Positions 26,350 to 33,573 of a stretch of DNA of 64,000 bases are shown piece after piece. Source of the DNA: TMP-86 sp964247385 (lineage in GTDB: Bacteria; Pseudomonadota; Gammaproteobacteria; Steroidobacterales; Steroidobacteraceae); assembly GCA_964247385.1 (NCBI GenBank), contig CAXTUB010000005.1:1-64000 (forward strand). The letters are read 5' to 3'. How positions within the stretch are numbered: the stretch's first letter is position 1; each line of letters starts with the position of its first letter. The translations under genes were made by a program, and so were the position numbers. The notes beneath the pieces are model-generated. The model worked only from the letters and a program-made list of their open reading frames with translations. It had not been told where the DNA came from and did no database searches.

Positions 26350-27434
26350 TTCGAGCTCAATGGCAGAGAGAGGGTGAACAACGTGCGGCCCGGCGCGCTG
26401 TCGAACTCGATCAAGCCGCCATGACGGCTCACCAAATCTTGGGCGATGCCGAGTCCCAATCCAGTGCCGTCCGGCCGGCCCGAGACGAGTGGATAGAAAA
26501 TCGTGTCGCGAATGGCGGTTGGCACACCCGCGCCGTTATCCTCGAATTGGATGGACGCGACCAAGCGATGCCGCGTCGCACCGATGCTGACTCCGGTGGA
26601 GGCGCGCGTGCGCAACGTCAAGGCCGGCGCCTCCTCATCGCTGCCGGCGAGCGCATGCAATGCATTGCGCCCCAGATTGATCATGGCTTGAATGATGTGG
26701 TTCGGGTCGACCGTGAGCGCCGGCAGGCTTGGGTCATAGTCGCGCACGATCTGCACACGCTCCGGTGCTTCACTGCGCAGCAAGTGATACACGCGCTCGA
26801 GCAGCTCGTGCACGTTGATCAACTGCTTGGCGGGAGGACGGCCGGGCCCCAGCATGGAATCGAGCAGATGCGTCAGACGGTCCGCTTCGCTAATGATCAC
26901 GCGCGTGTACTCACGCAGCGACGGATCGAGAAACTCGCGCTCCAGCAGTTGTGCGGCGCCGCGCAGTCCTCCGAGCGGGTTCTTGATCTCGTGCGCAAGC
27001 TGCCGAACCATGAGCCGGCTCCCATCAAGCTGCGCGAGCAAGGCGTTCTCGCGCGTCAGCCGCCGGTGTTGCGTGATGTCTTCGATTTCCACCAAGAGCC
27101 GCGAGCCATGACGCCCGAGCGTAATCTGCGTGACCGCGCAATCCAGAATACGGTCTGTGCCATTGCTACCCGGCCAGGACAGTTCGCGCTGCACCACGCC
27201 TTCGCCTCCGGTACGCGCTCGCTCGAACAACGGCACCAGTGTTTCCATGCCGCGCGATAACTCCGTGATGCGCTTCCTCAACGCTTGGTTCGGGCCCAGA
27301 CCGAGCAGGGTTTGCGCCGCTGCGTTCATGTAGTCGACCCGCAGCTCCTCGTCCAGAACGAATACGCTGGTCAGCAGCGCATCGAGTAGCTCGTTGGCTT
27401 CGACCGGAAGCGGCGTCGACAACTCAGCCGACAC
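26346..27434 (-). CDS. ntrB: Nitrogen regulation sensor histidine kinase NtrB
   Basis: 362 residues, soluble. An N-terminal PAS domain (about 10-120: LLDALLTSVFVLDEELRVDYMN) is followed by the H-box RQLAHEIKNPLGGLRGAAQLL with the phosphorylated histidine. The N-box LINLGRNALHAL and the G boxes EDNGAGVP and DGTGLGLGIAQDLV complete the kinase. In enterics it phosphorylates NtrC under nitrogen limitation under PII control. It follows the DUF4124 gene by 21 bases and overlaps ntrC. Confidence 0.95.
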   Translation of the reverse strand: MSAELSTPLPVEANELLDALLTSVFVLDEELRVDYMNAAAQTLLGLGPNQALRKRITELSRGMETLVPLFERARTGGEGVVQRELSWPGSNGTDRILDCAVTQITLGRHGSRLLVEIEDITQHRRLTRENALLAQLDGSRLMVRQLAHEIKNPLGGLRGAAQLLEREFLDPSLREYTRVIISEADRLTHLLDSMLGPGRPPAKQLINVHELLERVYHLLRSEAPERVQIVRDYDPSLPALTVDPNHIIQAMINLGRNALHALAGSDEEAPALTLRTRASTGVSIGATRHRLVASIQFEDNGAGVPTAIRDTIFYPLVSGRPDGTGLGLGIAQDLVSRHGGLIEFDSAPGRTLFTLSLPLSSK

Positions 27435-27455
27435 GCGCCCGCCGCGTGTTCGAGA

Positions 27456-28055
27456 TCAGCGCGCCGGAATGGCCGGTCGAGGGATGCGGCGCAAAGGAGA
27501 TTGCGCCTGGGGAGACTGGGGCGAAAGAATCGAGGTTTGATGGATATAGAACGTGATGCGCGGCGTCGTCTTGGTATCGCCGGTGTTGGTGTCGGTCACC
27601 GTGGCGACCACCGTGTGCGCGCCGCGAGGCAAGTCGGTCAAACTGAAATCCAGGGCCGCGGGCGATTGGTTCTCGACGACCTTGCCGTCCAGGATGAGCG
27701 CGATGACTTGGTTGGCCTTGAGCGCCGGCGCAATCTCGATTTGCACATTGACACTGGGATCGTTGAAAGTTTGCTCGGGCTCCGGCGCGACAATGGCGAA
27801 TGATGCGTAATCCACCGCCGACTTGGGCTCGTCGGGACGCTTTCCGCCGCTGATTCGCGGCGGCGGCGGCGTATTGAAACGAGCGGCCGCGGCGCCGGTT
27901 TGCGTGACGATGCGCTGTGCGCCCGGCGTCGGCTGATCGGAAAAATGGATCACGCCATGCTCGTCGGTCCACTTGTAAACCGTCGCCGCCGGCAAGGCAG
28001 CGGCGAACCACAACGCCGTTGCGCCGATGCCGATCGCGAGAGCGTTTCGGTGCAT
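27456..28055 (-). CDS. DUF4124-domain exported protein
   Basis: 199 residues. A signal peptide (residues 1-24, cut near AALPA) is followed by the DUF4124 signature YKWTDEHGVIHFSDQPTPGAQ. A Pro-rich linker leads to an Ig-like segment (VQIEIAPALKANQVIALILDGK, LTDLPRGAHTVVATVTD), then a Ser/Pro/Gln tail. It is periplasmic, of unknown function. DUF4124 genes often sit between glnA and ntrB in gammaproteobacteria, as here, which hints at co-regulation with nitrogen metabolism but not at a role. Confidence 0.88.
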   Translation of the reverse strand: MHRNALAIGIGATALWFAAALPAATVYKWTDEHGVIHFSDQPTPGAQRIVTQTGAAAARFNTPPPPRISGGKRPDEPKSAVDYASFAIVAPEPEQTFNDPSVNVQIEIAPALKANQVIALILDGKVVENQSPAALDFSLTDLPRGAHTVVATVTDTNTGDTKTTPRITFYIHQTSILSPQSPQAQSPLRRIPRPAIPAR

Positions 28056-28174
28056 AGATCGTCAGCATAGCCCCAACGGCCTTCGATACCTACTCCCGCT
28101 TTTGAGCGCCGTGACCGGCGTCACCTGAAACCGCTGCGCCGATTAACTTAAGCGCGCCTGACCTCTGAGCGAGC

Positions 28175-29584
28175 TCACAAGCTGTAATACATTTCGAGCT
28201 CGATGGGGTGCGTGGTCATGCGTAATCGCGTGACCTCTTTCATCTTGAGATCGATATACGCATCGATCAGGTCGTCGGTGAATACTCCACCCGCTTTCAA
28301 AAAGCCCCGATCTTTGTCGAGATAGTCCAATGCCATGTCGAGGGAATGGCACACGGTCGGTATTTTCTTGTCTTCTTCGGGCTCCAAGTCGTAAAGATCC
28401 TTGTCCGCCGCATCGCCGGGATGAATCTTGTTCAGAATGCCGTCCAGCCCCGCCAACAACATCGATGCGAAGGCGAAATAGGGATTCGCGGTCGAATCCG
28501 GAAAGCGCACCTCGATGCGCCGGGCCTTGGGATTCGCGATCCAGGGAATGCGAATGGAGGCCGATCGGTTGCGCGCCGAATAGGCGAGTTTCACCGGCGC
28601 TTCGAATCCCGGCACCAAGCGCTTATAGCTGTTGGTGCTTGCGTTGGTGAAAGCATTCAGAGCGCGCGCATGTTTGATGATGCCGCCAATGTAAAACAAC
28701 GCCGTGTCGGAAAGACCGCCGTATCGATCGCCCGCGAATAATGCTTTTCCATCTTTCTGGAGCGATTGATGCACATGCATGCCATTGCCGTTGTCGCCGA
28801 CGATGGGCTTCGGCATGAAGGTCAACGTTTTGCCGTAGCCATGCGCGACGTTCTGCAAGGCGTACTTCAAAATCTGCACCTCGTCGGCCTTCTTGGTGAG
28901 CGTGTTGGCGGCCACATTGATCTCACCCTGCCCAGCGGTCGCGACTTCGTGATGGTGCACCTCGAACTTGAGACCCAGCTCTTCGCAGGCCAGTGACATG
29001 GCGGTGCGGATATCTTGCTGCGAATCCACCGGGGGCACAGGAAAATAACCGCCTTTGACGCCAGGCCGGTGACCGCGATTTCCCTCGTCGTACTTTTTGC
29101 CGGAATTCCAAGCGCCCTCGTACGCATCGACCTCGTACGAGCAGCCATTCATCCCGGACGAATACGACACACTGTCAAAGATGAAGAACTCGTTCTCCGG
29201 CCCAAACAGCGCCGTATCCGCCACGCCGGTAGATTTGAGATAGGCCTCCGCACGCTTGGCGAGCGAGCGCGGATCACGCGAGTAGCCCTGCATGGTCATG
29301 GGCTCGATCACATCGCAGCGAATGCTCGCCGTCGTCTCTTCGTAGAAAGGATCGATGACGGCGGTGGCTGCGTCCGGCATCAAGATCATGTCTGACTCAT
29401 TGATTCCCTTCCAGCCTGCAATGGACGAGCCATCGAACATCTTGCCGTCGGAGAAAAACCCTTCATCGACCAGCCGCGCTGGGATGGTGACGTGCTGCTC
29501 TTTGCCCAAAGTATCGGTAAAGCGGAGATCGACGAATTTAGCTTCTTTTTCCTTGATCAATCCGAGCACTTCAGCGGGAGTCAT
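28175..29584 (-). CDS. glnA: Glutamine synthetase type I
   Basis: 469 residues from the ATG at 29584, exactly the E. coli length; GGAGA lies 7 bases upstream, whereas the in-frame TTG at 29596 has no such site. Motifs: FDGSSIAGWKGI, FGPENEFFIFD, EVHHHEVATAGQGE, NGNGMHVHQSL, NRSASIRIPW and the adenylylation tyrosine in DKDLYDLEPEED. The enzyme makes glutamine from glutamate, ammonia and ATP and is controlled by GlnE adenylylation. It is preceded by a sigma-54 promoter and NtrC sites and followed by DUF4124, ntrB and ntrC. Confidence 0.97.
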   Translation of the reverse strand: MTPAEVLGLIKEKEAKFVDLRFTDTLGKEQHVTIPARLVDEGFFSDGKMFDGSSIAGWKGINESDMILMPDAATAVIDPFYEETTASIRCDVIEPMTMQGYSRDPRSLAKRAEAYLKSTGVADTALFGPENEFFIFDSVSYSSGMNGCSYEVDAYEGAWNSGKKYDEGNRGHRPGVKGGYFPVPPVDSQQDIRTAMSLACEELGLKFEVHHHEVATAGQGEINVAANTLTKKADEVQILKYALQNVAHGYGKTLTFMPKPIVGDNGNGMHVHQSLQKDGKALFAGDRYGGLSDTALFYIGGIIKHARALNAFTNASTNSYKRLVPGFEAPVKLAYSARNRSASIRIPWIANPKARRIEVRFPDSTANPYFAFASMLLAGLDGILNKIHPGDAADKDLYDLEPEEDKKIPTVCHSLDMALDYLDKDRGFLKAGGVFTDDLIDAYIDLKMKEVTRLRMTTHPIELEMYYSL

Positions 29585-29638
29585 GCGGTTCTCCAAGCAG
29601 TCGACGATAATGATGTGAAGACAGGCGTGTACGGCCGG

Positions 29639-29654
29639 TGCAGCAACTGTGCCA
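29639..29654 (-). promoter_or_regulatory. Sigma-54 promoter of glnA
   Basis: Reading the minus strand, TGGCACAGTTGCTGCA matches the sigma-54 consensus TGGCACN5TTGCA at all but one position. The invariant GG and GC are separated by exactly 10 bases. The predicted transcript start is about 12 bases downstream (near 29627), giving a leader of about 43 bases before the glnA ATG. Confidence 0.88.
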
Positions 29655-29722
29655 AATCAACCAGCCTGCAAATTCAAAGGCTTGACTCTTGCGAGCGCCA
29701 CGTCACGCGTTATTTTAGTGCG

Positions 29723-29753
29723 TGCGCCGTTTCGGTGCGCGCAAATTGCGCAC
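29723..29753 (-). promoter_or_regulatory. Two overlapping NtrC-type enhancer sites upstream of glnA
   Basis: Site 1 (29723-29739), TGCGCCGTTTCGGTGCG, fits the NtrC dyad TGCRCC-N5-GGYGCA with one end mismatch. Site 2 overlaps it (29735-29753), a perfect inverted repeat GTGCGC-N7-GCGCAC. They lie about 100-125 bases upstream of the predicted sigma-54 start, the typical distance for NtrC enhancers at glnA. Confidence 0.7.
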
Positions 29754-29804
29754 GTTATGCGCCGGCATCATGTCGGGCTTCCAACGCCCGGCCGTGCAAT
29801 ACTC

Positions 29805-29846
29805 GCCGGCTTTTTCCATGACTGAGCCGGCTTTTTTCATGACTGA
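29805..29846 (+). repeat. 21-base tandem duplication upstream of glyQ
   Basis: The segment gccggctttttccatgactga (29805-29825) is repeated at 29826-29846 with one base difference. The second copy ends 8 bases before the glyQ GTG. It may duplicate a short leader or a decayed start region; function unknown. Confidence 0.85.
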
Positions 29847-29854
29847 AGTAAATC

Positions 29855-30754
29855 GTGGCTAACGGTGCGCCGACGACTTTTCAGGATTTGATTTTTAGGC
29901 TGCAAACCTATTGGGCACAGGCGGGTTGCGCCATTTTGCAGCCGTATGATCAAGCCATGGGCGCCGGCACGTTTCACGCCGGAACATTTTTGCGGGCCAT
30001 TGGGCCCGAGCCTTGGAGCGCCGCGTATGTTCAGCCCTCACGAAGGCCCGCCGATGGACGTTATGGCGACAACCCATTCCGGCTGCAGCACTACTTTCAG
30101 TTCCAGGTCGCGATCAAGCCTTCACCCGATGATTTGATGCAGAGGTACATTGGCTCGCTCGAGGCGCTGGGTCTCGATCCACTGGTCCATGACATTCGTT
30201 TTGTTGAAGACAATTGGGAATCGCCCACGCTCGGCGCCTGGGGTCTTGGATGGGAGGTCTGGTTGAACGGCATGGAGATTTCCCAATTCACCTACTTTCA
30301 GCAAGTGGGCGGGCTGGATTGCAAGCCTGTGATGGGCGAGCTCACGTACGGACTCGAGCGTTTGGCCATGTACTTGCAGGCGCGAGACAGTGTCTACGAC
30401 ATCGTGTGGGCCTCGAGTGAGCGCGGCCAAGTGACCTACGCCGATGTGTACTTACAGAACGAGATCGAGCAATCGAGATACAACTTTGAAGTAGCCGATG
30501 TGCCCGAGCTGTTGCGGCGATTCGATGCGGACGAGCTCGAATGCCGCCGCCTGCTCGATGAGAAATTAGTGCTGCCCGCCTACGAGCAGATGCTCGCGGC
30601 GTCTCATGCGTTCAATCTGCTCGATGCGCGCCGAGCCATTTCTGTGACCGAACGCCAGCGTTTCATTCTGCGCGTGCGTACCTTGGCGCGTGCGGTTGCC
30701 GAGAGCTACTACGCGAGCCGCGAAGCATTGGGCTTTCCACTGCGCCAGCAATGA
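29855..30754 (+). CDS. glyQ: Glycine--tRNA ligase alpha subunit
   Basis: 299 residues from a GTG at 29855 (MANGAPTTFQDLIFRLQTYWAQAGC). It has the class II core of bacterial GlyQ: LQPYDQAMGAGTFHAGTFLRAIGPEPW, AYVQPSRRPADGRYGDNPFRLQHYFQFQV, LEALGLDPLVHDIRFVEDNWESPTLGAWGLGWEVW. It forms an alpha2beta2 enzyme with GlyS, whose start overlaps its stop (ATGA). Confidence 0.97.
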   Translation: MANGAPTTFQDLIFRLQTYWAQAGCAILQPYDQAMGAGTFHAGTFLRAIGPEPWSAAYVQPSRRPADGRYGDNPFRLQHYFQFQVAIKPSPDDLMQRYIGSLEALGLDPLVHDIRFVEDNWESPTLGAWGLGWEVWLNGMEISQFTYFQQVGGLDCKPVMGELTYGLERLAMYLQARDSVYDIVWASSERGQVTYADVYLQNEIEQSRYNFEVADVPELLRRFDADELECRRLLDEKLVLPAYEQMLAASHAFNLLDARRAISVTERQRFILRVRTLARAVAESYYASREALGFPLRQQ

Positions 30755-32829
30755 CGCGTGACTTTCTGTTCGAGTTGGGTTGCGAGGAGCTACCGCCAAA
30801 AGCACTCACTGCCCTCAGCGAGAGCCTTGCGCAGGGCGTAGGCGAAGGACTGCGCGCAGCGGGCATTTCGTTCGAACGCATCGAGCCATTTGCAACGCCG
30901 CGCCGGCTCGCGTTGCTGGGGAGCTCCGTGCTCGATCATGCGCCCGAACGTCACGTCGAGCGCCGCGGTCCCCCGGTGAGCCAAGCCTTTGACGGCAAGG
31001 GTGCGCCGACCCAAGCCGCCATTTCGTTTGCACGAACGTGCGGCGTGGACTTGGCGCAATTGACGCGCGTGAAAACGGGGAAAGGCGAATGGCTTGCATT
31101 CTCCGGCACCGAAGCGGGCGCATCCACACGCGATGTATTGCCGCAAATCATTGCACGCACGCTCGATGCATTGCCGATTCCTCGCAGGATGCGTTGGGGG
31201 AGCAGGGATACCGAGTTCGTTCGTCCCGTGCATTGGGTGGTTCTGCTGTGGGGGCCCGATGTGCTCGACGTGCAAATTCTAGGAATGCAAGCCGGGCGCG
31301 AGACCCGCGGGCATCGGTTTCATGCGCCGCAGAGCAGAGCAATCGATACACCCGCGCAGTACGAGGCGTTGTTGCACGGCTTACACGTCGTTGCAAGCGT
31401 GGCGAAGCGCCGGGAAATCATTCGTCAGAGCGTTGCGAGTGAAGCGGCCCGCATCCTCATCGACGCTCGCCCGTCGCAGGCCGTCATCGAGGAGCCCTTG
31501 CTCGATGAAGTGACTGCGCTGGTGGAATGGCCGGTGCCGTTCGTAGGAAATTTCGATGCGAAGTTTTTGCAGCTGCCGCGCGAAGTCGTGGTCTCGACGG
31601 TGCAGCATCATCAACGTTACTTTCCCGTCGAGACCGCCGATGGACAACTGACCCATCAATTCATTGCAATCGCCAATATCGAAAGCCGCGAGCCTGAAAA
31701 AGTGCGCGCGGGCAACGAGCGCGTGGTGCGGCCCCGCCTCGAAGATGCCTCATTTTTCTGGTCACAAGATCGCAAGCACTCCCTCGCCGAGCGGGCCGCG
31801 CAACTGGGACGAGTCACTTTTCAAACAAAGCTCGGGTCGTATGCGGACAAAACACGCCGAATCGAAACGCTCGCGCGACGTATCGCCGACGCTTTGGGCG
31901 GAAGTGCGTGGGTCATGCAGGCGGCTGCCTTGGCCAAGGCGGATTTGTTGACCGAAATGGTCGGTGAGTTTCCCGAGCTGCAAGGCACCATCGGCCGCTA
32001 TTACGCACTGCAAGAGCATCTGCCGGCGGAAGTTGCCACGGCGTTGCAGGAACAGTATTTGCCGCGCTTTGCCGCCGACACCTTGCCCGTGACCACGGCC
32101 GGACGAGCACTGGCGCTCGCCGACCGACTCGATACATTGGCCGGAATTTTTTCAATCGATTTGAAGCCGACCGGCGCCAAAGATCCTTTTGCGCTGCGCC
32201 GCGCCGCTCTCGGTGTGCTGCGTATTCTGCTCGATGCCAAGCTCGATCTCGATCTGCGGGAATTACTGGACCTGGCATGTGGGTTGCAGCCAGTGCAGCG
32301 GCCGGCCGCTGTCGCCGAGACCTTACAATTTTTATTGGATCGCTTGCGCGGGCTCTATCTCGAAGTCGGCCATGGATTCAGCGGCGAAATGTTGGATGCG
32401 GTGCTCGCAGTCGGGTCGCGCGCGCCGGTGGACATCGACGCCCGGCTCAAAGCGCTGCGCAGCTTCTTGCAATCGAGTCACGGCGCAGATCTCACCGCAG
32501 CCTTCAAACGCATCTCAAATATTTTGAGAAAGACGCAGCTCGACGCGACGGTGCGAGTCGATCCCACGCACCTTGTCTTACCCGCCGAGCGTGCGCTGCA
32601 CGACGCGCTCGAGCAAATTCGCGTGCCGTTCAACCAGGCGCTTGCGGTGCGTGATTATGCTGAAGCGATGCGGCTTCTGACCGGATTGCGCTCGAGCACC
32701 GACGAGTTTTTCGATTCGGTGATGGTGATGGATGAGGATCTTAAGCTGCGCACCAACCGGCTCGCGCTGTTGCGTGAGGTGCAAGCGCTGTTCTTGGTCA
32801 TCGCGGATCTGTCGCAGCTGCCGGGCTAG
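30751..32829 (+). CDS. glyS: Glycine--tRNA ligase beta subunit
   Basis: 692 residues, typical length. The start FLFELGCEELPPKALTALSESL and the segments RRMRWGSRDTEFVRPVHWVV, VVSTVQHHQRYFPV, RPRLEDASFFWSQDRK and TEMVGEFPELQGTIGRYYA are family signatures. A C-terminal DALR-like anticodon-binding domain follows. It carries tRNA binding for the tetrameric GlyQS enzyme and is translationally coupled to glyQ. Confidence 0.97.
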   Translation: MTRDFLFELGCEELPPKALTALSESLAQGVGEGLRAAGISFERIEPFATPRRLALLGSSVLDHAPERHVERRGPPVSQAFDGKGAPTQAAISFARTCGVDLAQLTRVKTGKGEWLAFSGTEAGASTRDVLPQIIARTLDALPIPRRMRWGSRDTEFVRPVHWVVLLWGPDVLDVQILGMQAGRETRGHRFHAPQSRAIDTPAQYEALLHGLHVVASVAKRREIIRQSVASEAARILIDARPSQAVIEEPLLDEVTALVEWPVPFVGNFDAKFLQLPREVVVSTVQHHQRYFPVETADGQLTHQFIAIANIESREPEKVRAGNERVVRPRLEDASFFWSQDRKHSLAERAAQLGRVTFQTKLGSYADKTRRIETLARRIADALGGSAWVMQAAALAKADLLTEMVGEFPELQGTIGRYYALQEHLPAEVATALQEQYLPRFAADTLPVTTAGRALALADRLDTLAGIFSIDLKPTGAKDPFALRRAALGVLRILLDAKLDLDLRELLDLACGLQPVQRPAAVAETLQFLLDRLRGLYLEVGHGFSGEMLDAVLAVGSRAPVDIDARLKALRSFLQSSHGADLTAAFKRISNILRKTQLDATVRVDPTHLVLPAERALHDALEQIRVPFNQALAVRDYAEAMRLLTGLRSSTDEFFDSVMVMDEDLKLRTNRLALLREVQALFLVIADLSQLPG

Positions 32830-32852
32830 CCCGCTCGACACTCGAGGCCGCG

Positions 32853-33563
32853 ATGCAATATTTCCGATCCCTGGTTTTCACGGTCTTCTTTTTCGTGTTC
32901 ACCGCGCTTTATTCGGTCATCGTTGCGGCAACGGCTGTTTTGCCCTTACGTTTCCGCTACGCAACCGTGCGCGGCTGGGCACATGCCGTGCTCTGGACCC
33001 TCAAGATCATATGTAGGCTGTCGTATCGCGTGGAGGGCCGGGAAAATATTCCCCCAGGCAGTCACGTCTCCCTGTGGAAGCATTCCTCGGCCTGGGAAAC
33101 CGTGGCCATGATGGTGGTGGTGCCTTCGGCTACGTGGGTTCTCAAGCGCGAGCTGGTGAGAATTCCACTGCTGGGCTGGGGCATTGCGGCACTGCGTCCC
33201 ATCGCCATCGATCGACACAGTCAACGCACGGCCATCACTCAAGTGGTGGAACAAGGGTGCGCGCGTCTTGCCGACGGGCTCTGGGTTGTCATTTTCCCGG
33301 AAGGCACGCGCATGGCGGCCGGTGAAACTCGACGGTATGGATCGAGCGGCGCATTGCTTGCTTCGGCGGCGCGCACAAAAATCATTCCAGTCGCCCACAA
33401 CGCCGGGCAGTATTGGCCTCGGCGGGGGCTACTGAAGCGGCGCGGGGAAATTCGCGTCGTCATCGGCGAGCCGATCGAGCCCGCACCGAACGATCCACGC
33501 GCCACCGGAGAGCGCGTTCAGCGTTGGATCGAGGCCACGGTGGCCTCACTCGGCGGCGCATAA
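32853..33563 (+). CDS. plsC: 1-acyl-sn-glycerol-3-phosphate acyltransferase (PlsC type)
   Basis: 236 residues. An N-terminal membrane helix is followed by the acyltransferase motifs WKHSSAWET (an H-x4-E variant of the H-x4-D box, seen in several proteobacterial PlsC paralogues), PIAIDRHSQRTA and FPEGTRMAAGE. It would acylate lysophosphatidic acid to phosphatidic acid at the inner membrane. It sits between glyS and gyrB as in pseudomonads, where gmhB usually lies alongside but is missing here. Confidence 0.9.
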   Translation: MQYFRSLVFTVFFFVFTALYSVIVAATAVLPLRFRYATVRGWAHAVLWTLKIICRLSYRVEGRENIPPGSHVSLWKHSSAWETVAMMVVVPSATWVLKRELVRIPLLGWGIAALRPIAIDRHSQRTAITQVVEQGCARLADGLWVVIFPEGTRMAAGETRRYGSSGALLASAARTKIIPVAHNAGQYWPRRGLLKRRGEIRVVIGEPIEPAPNDPRATGERVQRWIEATVASLGGA

Positions 33564-33573
33564 ACGCCAGACG

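Noticed and set aside
29774..29790. Rho-independent terminator between glnA and glyQ (cgggc-7-gcccg)
   Set aside because: The stem has only 5 pairs and is not followed directly by a T-run; the region is upstream of both genes, where no terminator is needed.
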